64,000 nt of DNA from Comamonas sp. GTDB lineage: Bacteria; Pseudomonadota; Gammaproteobacteria; Burkholderiales; Burkholderiaceae_C. The stretch spans positions 434,001-498,000 of the forward strand of contig JAITLR010000009.1 of assembly GCA_031277805.1 (NCBI GenBank). Direction: 5' to 3'. The translations under genes and the position numbers were made by a program. This document shows, in pieces, positions 50,660-62,821 of the stretch. Numbering within the stretch: position 1 is the first letter of the stretch; each line of letters opens with the position of its first letter. The notes under the pieces are model-generated. The model saw only the letters and a list, made by a program, of their open reading frames with translations. It searched no databases and was not told where the DNA came from.

Positions 50660-51952
50660 CTAGCGCTGATACGCGATCTCGCCATCCACCACGGTGCAGC
50701 GCACGCGTGCGGGCAGCTCGTAGCCCGCAAATGGCGTGCTCTTGCCCTGGCTTGTCAACGCCTTGGGCTCCACCGTCCACTCAGCAGCGGGGTCGACGAT
50801 GCACAGATCGGCCAGGCCACCCACATTGAGCTGACCCAGCAAAGCCTGCTGCTCGCCCAATGCATTGCCCAGCACCGTCACAGGTGCCGACGTGATGACG
50901 GCCAGTGCGCGGTTCAAAGGCACGTTGTGCTCGCGGCTCCACTTCACGGCGATGGACAGCAGCAGCTCCACACCGGTCGCTCCGGGTTCGGCTTCGGCAA
51001 AGGGCAGCACCTTGGCGTCTTCGTCCACCGGTGTGTGATCGGAGACCAGCGCATCGATGGTGCCATCGGCCAGCGCGGCGGACAGTGCATCACGGTCGCG
51101 CTGCTGGCGCAGCACGGGCACCACACGGGCGTTGCTGTCGAAATAGCCGATATCGGTTTCGGTCAGCAACAGCGAGTTGATCGACACATCGGCCGTCACG
51201 TTCAGGCCTTCGGCCTTGGCGCGGCGCACCAGCTCCACGCCGGCAGCGCTGGAGATGCGGCACAGGTGAACCCTGGTCTGCGAGCCACGGATCAGCTCGA
51301 AGATGGTGTGCAACGCAATGGTTTCAGCTGCCACAGGCACGCCCGCCAGACCCATGCGGGTCGCCAGCGCACCGCTGGCGGCCACGCCCTTGCCCAGGTC
51401 CTTGTCCTGCGGGCGCAGCCACACGGCGTAGCCAAAGGTGTTGGCATAGGCCAGCGCGCGGCTCAGCGTGGTGATGCTGGGCAGAGGCACATCGGCCTGA
51501 CCAAAAGCCACGCAGCCGGACTCGGTCAGCTCGGCCATCTCGGTCAGCGTCTCGCCCTTGAGGCCCACGGTCAGCGCGCCCATGGGGAACAGGCGTGACT
51601 TGTGCTGCTTCTCGGCACGGAACTTGAGCATTTCCACCAGGCCCTGCTCGTCGAGCACGGGATCGGTATCGGGCAGGCAGACCAGGCTGGTCACGCCACC
51701 GGCCACGGCAGCCGCCATCTCGGACTGCAGCATGCCCTCATGCTCATGACCGGGCTCGCGCAGACGCACGGCCAGGTCCACCAGACCGGGCAGCACCCAC
51801 TGGCCCGAGGCGTCGATTTCACGTTCGGCCACAAAACCTTCGGGCACGGAGCCGATAGCGGCAATCTTGTTGCCATCGATGGCGATATCGGCCTGCTGGT
51901 CGAAACCTCGTGCCGGGTCCATCACCCGGCCATTGCGAATCAGAATCTTCAT
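50660..51952 (-). CDS. pyrX: Dihydroorotase-like protein PyrC' (likely inactive subunit)
   Basis: A 430-residue dihydroorotase homologue directly downstream of pyrB. The N-terminal metal motif expected as GLVDLHVHLREPG reads GLVDLAVRLREPG, so the HxH pair is replaced by A-V-R. Other parts of the fold (LVCLPDTDPVLDEQG, LVSDHTPVDEDAK) remain. In Pseudomonas and related bacteria such PyrC' proteins are catalytically dead but needed to assemble aspartate carbamoyltransferase. The same structural role is inferred here; the true dihydroorotase should be elsewhere. Confidence 0.85.
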   Translation of the reverse strand: MKILIRNGRVMDPARGFDQQADIAIDGNKIAAIGSVPEGFVAEREIDASGQWVLPGLVDLAVRLREPGHEHEGMLQSEMAAAVAGGVTSLVCLPDTDPVLDEQGLVEMLKFRAEKQHKSRLFPMGALTVGLKGETLTEMAELTESGCVAFGQADVPLPSITTLSRALAYANTFGYAVWLRPQDKDLGKGVAASGALATRMGLAGVPVAAETIALHTIFELIRGSQTRVHLCRISSAAGVELVRRAKAEGLNVTADVSINSLLLTETDIGYFDSNARVVPVLRQQRDRDALSAALADGTIDALVSDHTPVDEDAKVLPFAEAEPGATGVELLLSIAVKWSREHNVPLNRALAVITSAPVTVLGNALGEQQALLGQLNVGGLADLCIVDPAAEWTVEPKALTSQGKSTPFAGYELPARVRCTVVDGEIAYQR

Positions 51953-52044
51953 GGTTTGGCACCAAATTGGCTGCCAGCCCTTATCTCATAAGCGCTAGCA
52001 GCTACAAAAATATTACTTATCTGAAAACCGGCGCGCTCCAAGCC

Positions 52045-52152
52045 TGGGACGCCGAGCAAGAGCCGCCTCGCCGCGGGGCCGCCCAGGCGAAGGCGTCGTC
52101 CCCCTCCCGCGTAGCGAGAGAGGGGGAAGCCGCGCAGCGGCTCAGGGGGTGC
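52045..52152. repeat. Host GC-rich intergenic repeat, copy 4
   Basis: The same family: GAAGGCGTCGTCCCCCTCCC, AGCGAGAGAGGGGGAAGCC and GCAGCGGCTCAGGGGGTGC, between pyrB and pyrC'. Confidence 0.7.
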
Positions 52153-53115
52153 TTAAGCTTCATTACCAGCAACGATCGACATGACCGCCATGCGCACGGC
52201 GATGCCGAAGGTCACCTGCGACAGGATCACGGCCTGCGGGCCGTCCACCACGGCGGAATCGATCTCCACGCCGCGATTGATAGGGCCGGGGTGCATGACG
52301 ATGGCATCGGGCTTGGCCAGCTCCAGGCGCTTTTCGGTCAGGCCGAAGCTCTTGAAGTATTCCTGGCTCGAAGGCAGCAGCGCGCCGCTCATGCGCTCGT
52401 TTTGCAGACGCAGCATGATGATGACGTCGCAGTCCTTGATGCCTTCTTCCAGGTTGTGGAAAACGCGCACGCCCATGCTGGCCATGTCGGCTGGCACCAG
52501 GGTACGGGGGCCGACCACGCGCACTTCGGCAGCGCCCAGCGTCGTCAGCGCATGGATGTCCGAACGCGCCACACGCGAGTGCAGCACGTCGCCCACGATG
52601 GCCACGCGCAGATTGGAGAAATCCTGCTTGTAGTGGCGGATGGTGTACATGTCCAGCAGACCCTGAGTGGGGTGGGCATGGCGGCCGTCGCCGGCGTTGA
52701 CCACATGCACATGGGGCGCCACATGCTTGGCGATCAGATAGGGCGCACCGGACTCGCTGTGGCGCACGACAAAGATATCGGCCGCCATGGCCGAGAGGTT
52801 GTCGATGGTGTCCAGCAGGGTCTCGCCCTTGCTGGCCGAGCTGCGCGCAATGTCCAGGTTGAACACGTCGGCGCTCAGGCGCTTGGCCGCGATCTCGAAG
52901 GTGGTGCGGGTACGCGTGCTGTTCTCAAAGAACAGATTGAACACGCTCTTGCCGCGCAGCAGCGGCACCTTCTTGACTTCACGGTCGTTGACGCTGACGA
53001 AGTTGCTGGCCGTGTCGAGGATCTGGGTCAGGATGTCCTTGGACAGGCCTTCGGTGGAGAGCAGGTGGATCAGCTCGCCGTTCTTGTTGAGTTGGGGGTT
53101 GCGCTTGTACAGCAC
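52153..53115 (-). CDS. pyrB: Aspartate carbamoyltransferase catalytic subunit
   Basis: A 320-residue ATCase with carbamoyl phosphate motifs [19 protein letters not shown] and [10 protein letters not shown], the [13 protein letters not shown] loop and [14 protein letters not shown]. It makes N-carbamoyl-aspartate in pyrimidine synthesis. It is 2 bp after pyrR, with the inactive PyrC' downstream as likely partner. Confidence 0.93.
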   Translation of the reverse strand: MLYKRNPQLNKNGELIHLLSTEGLSKDILTQILDTASNFVSVNDREVKKVPLLRGKSVFNLFFENSTRTRTTFEIAAKRLSADVFNLDIARSSASKGETLLDTIDNLSAMAADIFVVRHSESGAPYLIAKHVAPHVHVVNAGDGRHAHPTQGLLDMYTIRHYKQDFSNLRVAIVGDVLHSRVARSDIHALTTLGAAEVRVVGPRTLVPADMASMGVRVFHNLEEGIKDCDVIIMLRLQNERMSGALLPSSQEYFKSFGLTEKRLELAKPDAIVMHPGPINRGVEIDSAVVDGPQAVILSQVTFGIAVRMAVMSIVAGNEA

Positions 53116-53117
53116 GA

Positions 53118-53636
53118 TCAGGCCTCTTGAATGCGGAAGTGGAAAACACCGCCCTCGTCGCGCGCCAGCGCCAGGGAACGGTCGGCCGGCAGCGCCACGC
53201 GCGCTGCGGCAAAGTCGGCCTGGATGGGCAGCTCGCGCCCGCCCCGGTCCACCAGAACGGCCAGCCGCACGCTGGCGGGACGGCCGTAGTCATAGAGTTC
53301 ATTGAGCACGGCACGCACGGTACGGCCCGTGTAGAGCACATCGTCGAGCACCAGAATGTCGGCACCATTGACGTCGAAGTCGATCTGCGTCTGGGCACTG
53401 GTCGCCATGCCGCGCTGGGCAAAGTCGTCACGGTGCAGCGAGGAAGACAGCACGCTGGGCTTGCCCGCCAGGTTCAGGTCCTTGTGCAGGCGCTCGACCA
53501 GCCAGGCACCACCCGAGGTGATGCCTGCCAGACGGGTGTTGGGGCCCATGATGCGTTGCACGCCACGCAGCAGCTCGCTGTACAGGGCTTCGGCGTCCAG
53601 GATCAGGCTACCTTGGCCTGCAATGGTTTCACTCAT
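53118..53636 (-). CDS. pyrR: PyrR bifunctional regulator/uracil phosphoribosyltransferase
   Basis: A 172-residue type I phosphoribosyltransferase-fold protein with the PRPP motif [20 protein letters not shown] and the N-terminal [17 protein letters not shown]. In Gram-positives PyrR binds pyr leader RNA; in proteobacteria the regulatory role is less clear. Its start overlaps the ruvX stop (ATGA). Confidence 0.9.
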   Translation of the reverse strand: MSETIAGQGSLILDAEALYSELLRGVQRIMGPNTRLAGITSGGAWLVERLHKDLNLAGKPSVLSSSLHRDDFAQRGMATSAQTQIDFDVNGADILVLDDVLYTGRTVRAVLNELYDYGRPASVRLAVLVDRGGRELPIQADFAAARVALPADRSLALARDEGGVFHFRIQEA

Positions 53637-54118
53637 GGGAGACTCCTCAAAAACTGTTCAAGAATGATGCAGGCCGAAGCCGCGTCGGCGTCGCGTGCGC
53701 CACCCGCCAGGGCTTCGGTCGTGCTGTAGCGTTCGTCCACCTCGTACACCGGCAGTTTGAAGCGGCTTCTGAGCTGGCGGCCGAATTTCAGGGCGCGGGC
53801 CGTGTTTTCGTGCGCCGCACCATCGGGGTGATAGGGCACACCGATCACCAGGGCATTGGGCTGCCACTCGCGGATCAGCTTGTCCACCGCCTGCAGACGG
53901 GCGTCAGCGCCCTCGGCCTTGATGGTGGGTAAGGGGTTGGCACCGCCCAGAACCCGGTTACCCGAGGCACAGCCTGTGCGCTTGATACCGAAGTCGAAAC
54001 CCAGGAACTGCTGAAAATGGGTAGGCACCTCGGGCTTTTCCGGCGCTGGCGCTGCCGTGATTTCAGCCGAGGAAAAGGCCGCATCGGCGGCCTTGTTGGA
54101 AGAGGAAATATCGTTCAT
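53633..54118 (-). CDS. ruvX: YqgF/RuvX-family Holliday-junction resolvase-like nuclease
   Basis: A 161-residue RNase H-fold protein. The core reads FLGFDFGIKRTGCASGN, LVIGVPYHPDGAAHENTARA, VYEVDERYSTTEA and ARDADAASACIILEQFL, with the conserved acidic residues. It has roles in rRNA processing and recombination in relatives. The first 38 residues are an Ala/Pro-rich extension. It overlaps algH and pyrR by ATGA. Confidence 0.9.
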   Translation of the reverse strand: MNDISSSNKAADAAFSSAEITAAPAPEKPEVPTHFQQFLGFDFGIKRTGCASGNRVLGGANPLPTIKAEGADARLQAVDKLIREWQPNALVIGVPYHPDGAAHENTARALKFGRQLRSRFKLPVYEVDERYSTTEALAGGARDADAASACIILEQFLRSLP

Positions 54119-54714
54119 GCGCGACCCGACTCAGGGGACAGCATCCAGCGCTGCAGACCCAGCAGGCCCAGAGCGCGGTCATAGCGCTCATCGACCGGGG
54201 TGCTGAAGATCACCTCGGGGTCGGCTTCCACGGTCAGCCAGGCGTTTTCGCCGATTTCGGATTCGAGCTGGCCCTCATCCCAGGAGGAATAGCCCAGAGT
54301 GACCAGCACGCGCTTGGGCCCGGCACCGTCCGACAGGGCTTCGAGCACATCCTTGGACGTGGTCATTTCCAGACCACCTGGGATGGTCATAGTCGATGCA
54401 TAGGCCGATTCGTTCTCGGGTGCGCCATCTATGACCATGGGCTCATGCAGCACAAAGCCGCGGTCGGTCTGGACCGGGCCACCGCTGAAGACCTGCGCTT
54501 CACGCAGATCCTCGCGCTTGAGACCCAGGTCCACTTTTTCCAGCAGACCTTGCAGGCTGAGCTTGGAAGGCTTGTTGATAATCAGGCCGAGCGCGCCACG
54601 CTCGCTGTGCTCGCACAGGTAGACAACACTGCGCGAAAACGACTCATCTTCCAGGCCGGGCATGGCAATGAGGAAGTGGTGCGTCAAGTTGATAGGCGCA
54701 GATTCTGCAGACAT
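54115..54714 (-). CDS. algH: YqgE/AlgH family protein
   Basis: A 199-residue protein with the hallmark HHFLIAMPGLEDESFSRSVV, followed by YLCEHSERGALGLIINKP, VFSGGPVQTDRGFVLH and LGYSSWDEGQLESEI. It is a conserved bacterial family of uncertain biochemical role. It is first in the algH-ruvX-pyrR-pyrB series and divergent from the photolyase gene. Confidence 0.92.
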   Translation of the reverse strand: MSAESAPINLTHHFLIAMPGLEDESFSRSVVYLCEHSERGALGLIINKPSKLSLQGLLEKVDLGLKREDLREAQVFSGGPVQTDRGFVLHEPMVIDGAPENESAYASTMTIPGGLEMTTSKDVLEALSDGAGPKRVLVTLGYSSWDEGQLESEIGENAWLTVEADPEVIFSTPVDERYDRALGLLGLQRWMLSPESGRA

Positions 54715-54736
54715 GCAGCGATTTTACTGGCGATCC

Positions 54737-56227
<1,491 letters not shown>

Positions 56228-56228
56228 A

Positions 56229-56314
56229 AAAGAAGCGGCTTGCGCTTGTCTTGAAAGGGTTCAAAGGCACTTACTACCTCCAACCCAATCGCAACTTGCG
56301 CAAGCCGCTTCTTT
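56229..56314. terminator. Bidirectional terminator between phr and chpA
   Basis: A long inverted repeat AAGAAGCGGCTTGCGC (56229-56245 region) and GCGCAAGCCGCTTCTT (56297-56314 region) flanks a roughly 50-nt loop between two convergent genes. Confidence 0.7.
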
Positions 56315-56328
56315 ATCAGTAGCAGACT

Positions 56329-59300
56329 TTATTCAGTGACCGTTTCCGGCTCATCCGCCGCAGGCCCGCTCAACGGGTTGCGCTCCGGCGCAGGGCCGCT
56401 GCGCTGCAAGGCGTAGTGCTGAATCAGACCCAGCAGTTCCTCGTCGGAGTAAGGCTTGCCCAGATAGTGATTGGCGCCCAGTTCGCGCGCCATTTCGCGG
56501 TGCTTCTGGGCGATGCGCGAGGTGATCATCACCACGGGCAGTCCCTCAAGCTTCTGGTCGGCGCGGATATTGCGCAGCAGATCGAAACCGTCCATGCGCG
56601 GCATTTCGATATCCGACAGCACCAGCGTCGGGCGTTCGTCCTGCAGGCGCTCCAGAGCCTGCAGACCGTCGGCGGCCAGCGTGACGCGATAGCCTTCGCG
56701 CTGCAGCAGACGCTGGGTGACGCGGCGCACGGTGATGGAGTCGTCCACCACCAGCACCAGCGGCACCGTGGTCTGTGCACCGTCAAGCAGGCCTGCGCCA
56801 GCGGCTTGCGCCTCGGCTCCGCCTTCGGCAGCGGCCTGCTCGGCCTTGGCCAGCATGGCGCGCACGCTGTCGCCGTGCACATTGGCCAGTGCCACGGGGT
56901 TGTAGATCTGCACGACGGCACCCGAGGGCAGCACGGACATGCCGGTCAGACCGGGCAGGCGCGAGAGCTGCGGACCCAGGTTCTTGATCACCACTTCCTG
57001 GTTGCCCAGCACTTCATCGACGTGCAGAGCCACGCGCTGCGAGGCACTGCGCACAATCACCACGGGGCGTGTGCGACCCACGTTTTCCTCGCTGCGCAGC
57101 GATGCCTGCCACAACGCACCCGCCCAGAAGAAGGGCATGACTTCGCTGCCGTCGTGGAACTCGTGCTGGCGATAGCTTTCTTCCAGCGTCTCGACCGAGA
57201 CGCGGCGCACGATTTCCACCAGACTGGCAGGCACACCCATGGAGATGGAGCCCATGCGCAGCATGACCACCTGGGTCACCGCTGTCGTCAATGGCAGCAC
57301 CAGGCGGAAGGCACTGCCACGTCCCTCTTCCGAATGGGTTTCGATACGGCCGCCCAGCGCGTTCACTTCGGAGCGCACCACGTCCATGCCGATGCCGCGA
57401 CCCGCCACACCCGTCACTTCAGTGGCCGTGCTGAAGCCCGGCTCGAAGATCAGACGGCCCGCGTCCTCCATGGTCATGAACTGCTCGCCAGACCACAGCT
57501 TCAGGCCAATCGCCTTGGCGCGGATACGTTCCAGGTTCAGGCCTGCGCCGTCATCTTCGACCGACAGCGCCACGTCGTTGCGCTCCTGGCTCAGAATGAT
57601 TTCAATCGTGCCAACGACGGGCTTGCCCTTGGCCTGACGCTCTTCAGGCGATTCGATGCCATGGGCCACGCAGTTACGCAGCAAATGCTCGAAGGCCGGC
57701 ATCATGCGTTCCAGCATGCCGCGGTCCATTTCGATGGTGCCGCCCAGAATGTTCAGGCGCACCTGCTTGCCCATCTCCTTGGAGGTCTGACGCACCACTG
57801 CGTACAGACGCTCGGCAAAGGAGTCGAACTCCACCATGCGCGTGCGCAGCAGATCGCGCTGCAGATCACGCGCCTGACGGCCCTGGGCGACCAGATCGTC
57901 TTCTGCAGCCGCCAGATCGCGCTGCAGATTGCGCTGCACGGTGGCCACGTCGTTGACTGACTCGGCCATCATGCGAGTCAGCTCCTGCACGCGGGTGAAA
58001 CGGTCGAACTCCAGTGGATCGAAGCCCACGGCCGTGTCCTTGGACAGGGCCAGGCGCGACTGCATCTGGCTTTCTGCCTGAACCTCGATATCGCGCAACT
58101 GGGCACGCAAGCGCTCCAGGTTGCCCGTCAGGTCATTGAGCGCACTGCGTGCCTGGTTCAGGCGCGAGTCCACACGCGAACGGGCAATCAGCACTTCGCC
58201 GGTCTGAGAAATCAGGCGATCCAGCAGTTGCGCACGCACACGCACGGTCTGCTGCGAAGCGGCACGCGGCACCACGGGCGCTGGCAACTGAATGGCAGCG
58301 GCGGCTGTATCGGCCTCTGCCAAGGGTTTGGCTTCTGCCGGTGCAGCGTCTGCGCTGCCCAGGTGCAGTGGCACCTGGGCCAGCGTGTCCTCAATCTGAT
58401 CCAGCGGCAGCTCGGGCTCTTGCTCACCGGCCATGCGCAGCACATCAAAGCTGGCCTGCAGCGCATCAAAGCTGCTCAGCAGCGGCTCAATGGCATCGGC
58501 CGTGGGCTTTTCGTTGTCCACACGCTCCACTGCCGACTCCAGGCGGTGGGCCATTTCACCCATGCGCATGGCTCCGGCCAGGCGGGCACTGCCCTTGAGC
58601 GTGTGCAGCGCGCGCAGCGCTTCGTTGCGCGCCTCTTCCAGTGCAGGACGTCCATGCCAGCGGCGCAGCGCAGCACCCAGCTTGGGCAGCAGGTCTACGG
58701 CTTCTTCTTCAAAGATGGGGAACAGGTCGGGATCAACCTGATCCAGCACATCGATATCGTCCTCATCGTCAGCGGCATGAACGGCCAGCGCAATGGCCTC
58801 GTCGATACGACGCTGCAGCTCGGCCTCCTGATCCACGCTGCCGCCGCTGGGAACCAGCGAGTACGGCGCTTGCAGCGCCACCGGATCAGCGGCATCAAGC
58901 ACCTGATCGGCAGCCCCCCCAGCAGCCACATCCACCGGGGCCTGCACCGCCTCCATCTTGGCAGTGACAGGGGCAACATCGGCCTGTGCAGGCTCCGCCT
59001 GAGCTTCAGCCTGGATCTGTGCCAACGACTGGTTTTGCGCGGCTTCGGCCGCAAAATCCAGTGGCAAGTCCTTGGGATCGCTGAGAGGCAGCAGCACATC
59101 GTCTGGCCACTCGGAATCCGGAGCAATCAGCTCTTCTTCGGCGACGGGCAGCTCCAGCGCCTGCACCTCGGTGCTCAGAATTTCACGCAGCGCCTCTTCC
59201 GCAGCAGGCAGCGGCGTCTTGAGGAAACCTGCGGCGAACTGGTGCAGCAGTCGACGAATTTCATCCGAAGCTTCCAGGCTCTGGCGAATCTGGGTTTCGC

Positions 59301-62300
59301 TGGCATAACGCTGGGGCTGCAGATGCTGAAGTGCATGTTCAAGCAGGCGTGCCAGATCGGATAAGGCCTTGAAGCCCACGGTACCGGAGCTTCCGGCCAG
59401 CGAATGCGCCAACGCAATCGCGTCTTCGGGAATTTCCTGCTCGGGCTGCTGCGCCCACTGTTGCAGCACGCCATCAAGCCTGGCCGACCATTCATCGGCT
59501 TCATTCAGATAGACGTTGTACAGCGGCGTGCTGATGCGAAGACCATCGATATTCTTGTAGCCATCGTCTTCGACGATCTGGGCAGTGGCTGCATCCTGCT
59601 GTTCCACCAAAGCCTCTGCAGCCTCGGTCTGCGCCAGCTCTGGCTGGTTCAGCGTGGACAGTTCGGGCTCCGCCTCGGTTGCGGCTGGTGTCTGCGCAGC
59701 AATCGATGCTTGCTCGCTTTCGCGTATGGCTGCTTCAAAGGCAGCAAAGTCCAACTCTTGCACGGCATCGGCGGAAACGGATTGAGCGGCCCCTGGCTCG
59801 ACCACCGGCTCTACCTCGACAGGCAGGTCTGGCACGCCGGTCATATCAGACGCAAATTCCGGGAACTCCAGCGCTGGAATTTCGGCAGCCCACTCCACCT
59901 CTGGCAAGGCGTCGGCAATCAGCTCTTCGCTGGCTGCGGCTTCCACGACCTCGATCTCTGCATCAACCGAAGGTATCAGTGGTTCTGCAGGCTCTTCACG
60001 CACGCCTCGACGCGGCACCAGTGCCACTTCGGCGCGTTCTCCATGCAGACGCATGGCATCCGCAGCGGCCCGGAAAGGCGTGGCCGACCAGTTCTCGGCC
60101 CCGTGCTTCTCCAGATCCTGCGCCCAGGCACCAAAGGCCTTGAGCGCATCTCGAGCAAGCTGCTGCATGGGTTCGGGCATGGCTTTTTGCTCGGCCAGCC
60201 AGGCATTGAGCATTTGCTCCAGTGCCCAACCGGCTTCGCCAAACTCATCCAGCCCCACCATGCGCGAGCTGCCTTTGAGCGTATGAAAAGCCCGGCGCAA
60301 CGTAGTCTGCTCGCCCAGGTTCGCTGGCTCGTCGGCCAGCGCCTGCAGGGCTTGCAAACCGTTGTCCACGACTTCACGCGCTTCTTCCAGGAAGATGGAG
60401 AGCAGCTCGTCGTCACCATCGAGTTCCTGTGCGCTCAGCTCCACCGGCGGCTCTACGAAAGCGGGCTCGGCCTTCACCTCCGGAACGGAGAAGTCCAGCA
60501 TGAATTCCGGACTCGGGCTTCCCTCGTCCGGGCTCTTGCCAGAATGCATGTCGGCAAAGACCTGGGCCATGGCATCAGCCAGTGCGTCAGGGCCTGCCCC
60601 CGCGTGGGGCACGGCAGCAGAGGGCTCGAGATCCAGCAGCGCCGCAGGTTCGGTCTCGGCCCAGGGGCTGGATTCCTGCCCAGGCAGGTCCACGAGATCC
60701 GAAGGCAGCTCCAGCACTGTGGGCTGAAATTCAGCCTCAGACACTGCGTCTTGCACAGGCGCTACAGATTGAGGTTCAAATTCCAGCCCGACGCTTTCTT
60801 GATCAGCGTTTTTCGCTATGAAAGGTGCAGCATCTACATCCACCGGAGCTGGAGCCTGAACGGCTTCTGGAGCAGGCTGTGGTGGCACGGCAGACACTGC
60901 GGCTGGCGCCATAGCCGGCACAGTTGCCGGTGCGCTGGCCAGATCCATGGCGATATCGACAGGAGCAGCCAGTGCAGGACCTCTACCACGGCTTTGTCCC
61001 ATGACGATACGCAGCTCGTCCTTGTCTTCGTCGTACACAAACAGCTTGCGCGCCATATTGCGCTGATAGCTGAGCATGTCGATCAAAAAGCCCATCGCGC
61101 CAAGACTACCGCCCAGTTTCTCAAAAACCTTGAGCCTGTCCTCCTGCGCCACCTCTCCCAGCATCAGATGCTCGACGGTCTCGCGCATGCGCTGCATGGC
61201 CGTCGCGGCCTGCTCGAAACCCAGCACCATGAGCACGCCGCGCATCTGCGACATCTGGCCCGGCACGGTTGCCAGCACCGAGCTGTCCACAGGGTTGCGG
61301 AAATACTGGTCCAGGTGTTTTTCCGCCTCACCAAGTGTCACACGCAGCTCGCCCACCACGGAGCCCATGGTCTGCTGGTCGCTGGCCTGGCGGTACAGGT
61401 CTTCCATCCAGGATTCGAGCGGCTGGGACGGTGCGCCATGCAAGGCCGCATCCAGACGCTGCACCAGCACGCTGGACTGAGCGGCCTGAACGCTCTCATC
61501 CTGACCGCCGGTCATGAACGAGGCCTGCAGATACAACACAGCCGTGGCAACCTCCATGGCCAGCTCGGCCGGTGGCGGCTCGCCAATCCGCTCCACGGTC
61601 TCGGCGACGCGAATCAGACCACGTGCTAGGCCATGACTGGCAGGCTGCAGCTTGACCAATGATTCGGCCACCTGACCGAACTGCTCGCCCATGGCCCGGA
61701 TCTTGCTGCGCTCACCACCAGCCACCGCCGACCATGTCTCGGCAGCGGCGGCGATACGCTTGCGCGCCTGCACCAGCACCGCAGGGTCATAGCGGCCAAA
61801 GCGTGCCACCTGATAATCCACCAGCGGCATGGCCTCCATGGAGTAGGCTTCCAGCACGGACTGCAGCACAGGGCCTGCCTGATCACGCGGCTGTGCCTGC
61901 GCGCAGAAGAACATCAGGTCCTGCAGCAAACGGGCTGGCGGCAGGCTGTCGCCCTTGGCCATGGTTGCGTACTGCATGAGTACGCGCGAGGCCATGCGCT
62001 TGACGTAGACGTCCGCGGTGATCAGCCCACGCGAGAGTCCGTCAAAGAACGCAGCCGCAATCTTCCAGAAACTGCGCGCACCGACATCCTCGGCCTGGGC
62101 TGCTGCAAACCGCAGGCACAAGCTGCACATCTGCGCCGCAGCCTCGCGGTCATCGCTCTTCATCATGCGCAGCACCACACCGTCCAGCATGCTTCGGGCC
62201 TGCGGGCCATAGGCCAGGGGCTCCGGCATGGAAGTCGTCCAGCGCGGCTCACGCGCACGGCGCTCGGACGGCCACAGGTCGGCAGGGTGGATCTTGTCAT

Positions 62301-62766
62301 TGCCAGCCAGCGCCTGCGTATCGCGGTACTGGGGAAACAGTGCCACGGCAGATACGTTCTTGCCAGCCAGCACGGCTTCCAGATATTCCATCAGCGCAAA
62401 ATGCGTGCGCTCCAATGTGGAGACTGCTTCCTGCGTGCAGTATTCGGGGCGCTGCACAAAGCGGTTGACTGCAGCTTCCATGCCGCGCAGCACCTGCGCT
62501 GGGCCACTGATACCAACCATCTCCAGCGCACCACAGGCCTGGTGCAGCTGCTGGCGCGCGATGCGCAGTGCCGATGTATCCAGTGTCTCCAGATCAGACT
62601 GGCGCGCCGCATCGGCATCTCTCATAAAACGGCCTACGGCCTTGGTGGCAGCCTCCAGCGACTTGCGCACTTCATCGAGCACCCAGGCCAAGGGGCCCAA
62701 GTCTTGCTCGGTGGATGCAGGCGTTGCTGCACGTGTTGGCGAGTCGTCAACCTCTGACATGCTCAA
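56329..62766 (-). CDS. chpA: ChpA/PilL-type hybrid chemosensory histidine kinase
   Basis: A 2,145-residue CheA-like hybrid kinase of the type IV pilus chemosensory system. An N-terminal Hpt/FimS-like region is followed by Hpt domains with phosphorylatable His in FHTLKGSSRMVG (about 834), LAHSLAGSSGTVG (about 1124) and LHTLKGSARLAG (about 1391). Then come the CheA dimerisation domain, the HATPase (RNCVAHGIESPEERQ near 1704, VEDDGAGLNLERI), a CheW-like domain, and a C-terminal receiver (VLVVDDSITVRRVTQ, LSDIEMPRMDGF). Acidic low-complexity linkers join them. It partners the PilJ-like receptor encoded just upstream to control twitching motility and cAMP-linked functions. Confidence 0.9.
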   Translation of the reverse strand: MSMSEVDDSPTRAATPASTEQDLGPLAWVLDEVRKSLEAATKAVGRFMRDADAARQSDLETLDTSALRIARQQLHQACGALEMVGISGPAQVLRGMEAAVNRFVQRPEYCTQEAVSTLERTHFALMEYLEAVLAGKNVSAVALFPQYRDTQALAGNDKIHPADLWPSERRAREPRWTTSMPEPLAYGPQARSMLDGVVLRMMKSDDREAAAQMCSLCLRFAAAQAEDVGARSFWKIAAAFFDGLSRGLITADVYVKRMASRVLMQYATMAKGDSLPPARLLQDLMFFCAQAQPRDQAGPVLQSVLEAYSMEAMPLVDYQVARFGRYDPAVLVQARKRIAAAAETWSAVAGGERSKIRAMGEQFGQVAESLVKLQPASHGLARGLIRVAETVERIGEPPPAELAMEVATAVLYLQASFMTGGQDESVQAAQSSVLVQRLDAALHGAPSQPLESWMEDLYRQASDQQTMGSVVGELRVTLGEAEKHLDQYFRNPVDSSVLATVPGQMSQMRGVLMVLGFEQAATAMQRMRETVEHLMLGEVAQEDRLKVFEKLGGSLGAMGFLIDMLSYQRNMARKLFVYDEDKDELRIVMGQSRGRGPALAAPVDIAMDLASAPATVPAMAPAAVSAVPPQPAPEAVQAPAPVDVDAAPFIAKNADQESVGLEFEPQSVAPVQDAVSEAEFQPTVLELPSDLVDLPGQESSPWAETEPAALLDLEPSAAVPHAGAGPDALADAMAQVFADMHSGKSPDEGSPSPEFMLDFSVPEVKAEPAFVEPPVELSAQELDGDDELLSIFLEEAREVVDNGLQALQALADEPANLGEQTTLRRAFHTLKGSSRMVGLDEFGEAGWALEQMLNAWLAEQKAMPEPMQQLARDALKAFGAWAQDLEKHGAENWSATPFRAAADAMRLHGERAEVALVPRRGVREEPAEPLIPSVDAEIEVVEAAASEELIADALPEVEWAAEIPALEFPEFASDMTGVPDLPVEVEPVVEPGAAQSVSADAVQELDFAAFEAAIRESEQASIAAQTPAATEAEPELSTLNQPELAQTEAAEALVEQQDAATAQIVEDDGYKNIDGLRISTPLYNVYLNEADEWSARLDGVLQQWAQQPEQEIPEDAIALAHSLAGSSGTVGFKALSDLARLLEHALQHLQPQRYASETQIRQSLEASDEIRRLLHQFAAGFLKTPLPAAEEALREILSTEVQALELPVAEEELIAPDSEWPDDVLLPLSDPKDLPLDFAAEAAQNQSLAQIQAEAQAEPAQADVAPVTAKMEAVQAPVDVAAGGAADQVLDAADPVALQAPYSLVPSGGSVDQEAELQRRIDEAIALAVHAADDEDDIDVLDQVDPDLFPIFEEEAVDLLPKLGAALRRWHGRPALEEARNEALRALHTLKGSARLAGAMRMGEMAHRLESAVERVDNEKPTADAIEPLLSSFDALQASFDVLRMAGEQEPELPLDQIEDTLAQVPLHLGSADAAPAEAKPLAEADTAAAAIQLPAPVVPRAASQQTVRVRAQLLDRLISQTGEVLIARSRVDSRLNQARSALNDLTGNLERLRAQLRDIEVQAESQMQSRLALSKDTAVGFDPLEFDRFTRVQELTRMMAESVNDVATVQRNLQRDLAAAEDDLVAQGRQARDLQRDLLRTRMVEFDSFAERLYAVVRQTSKEMGKQVRLNILGGTIEMDRGMLERMMPAFEHLLRNCVAHGIESPEERQAKGKPVVGTIEIILSQERNDVALSVEDDGAGLNLERIRAKAIGLKLWSGEQFMTMEDAGRLIFEPGFSTATEVTGVAGRGIGMDVVRSEVNALGGRIETHSEEGRGSAFRLVLPLTTAVTQVVMLRMGSISMGVPASLVEIVRRVSVETLEESYRQHEFHDGSEVMPFFWAGALWQASLRSEENVGRTRPVVIVRSASQRVALHVDEVLGNQEVVIKNLGPQLSRLPGLTGMSVLPSGAVVQIYNPVALANVHGDSVRAMLAKAEQAAAEGGAEAQAAGAGLLDGAQTTVPLVLVVDDSITVRRVTQRLLQREGYRVTLAADGLQALERLQDERPTLVLSDIEMPRMDGFDLLRNIRADQKLEGLPVVMITSRIAQKHREMARELGANHYLGKPYSDEELLGLIQHYALQRSGPAPERNPLSGPAADEPETVTE

Positions 62767-62821
62767 TTTCCTTGACCCTTGATGAGTCCGTGTTCATTTA
62801 TCCAAGCTACCCGCACACCGC

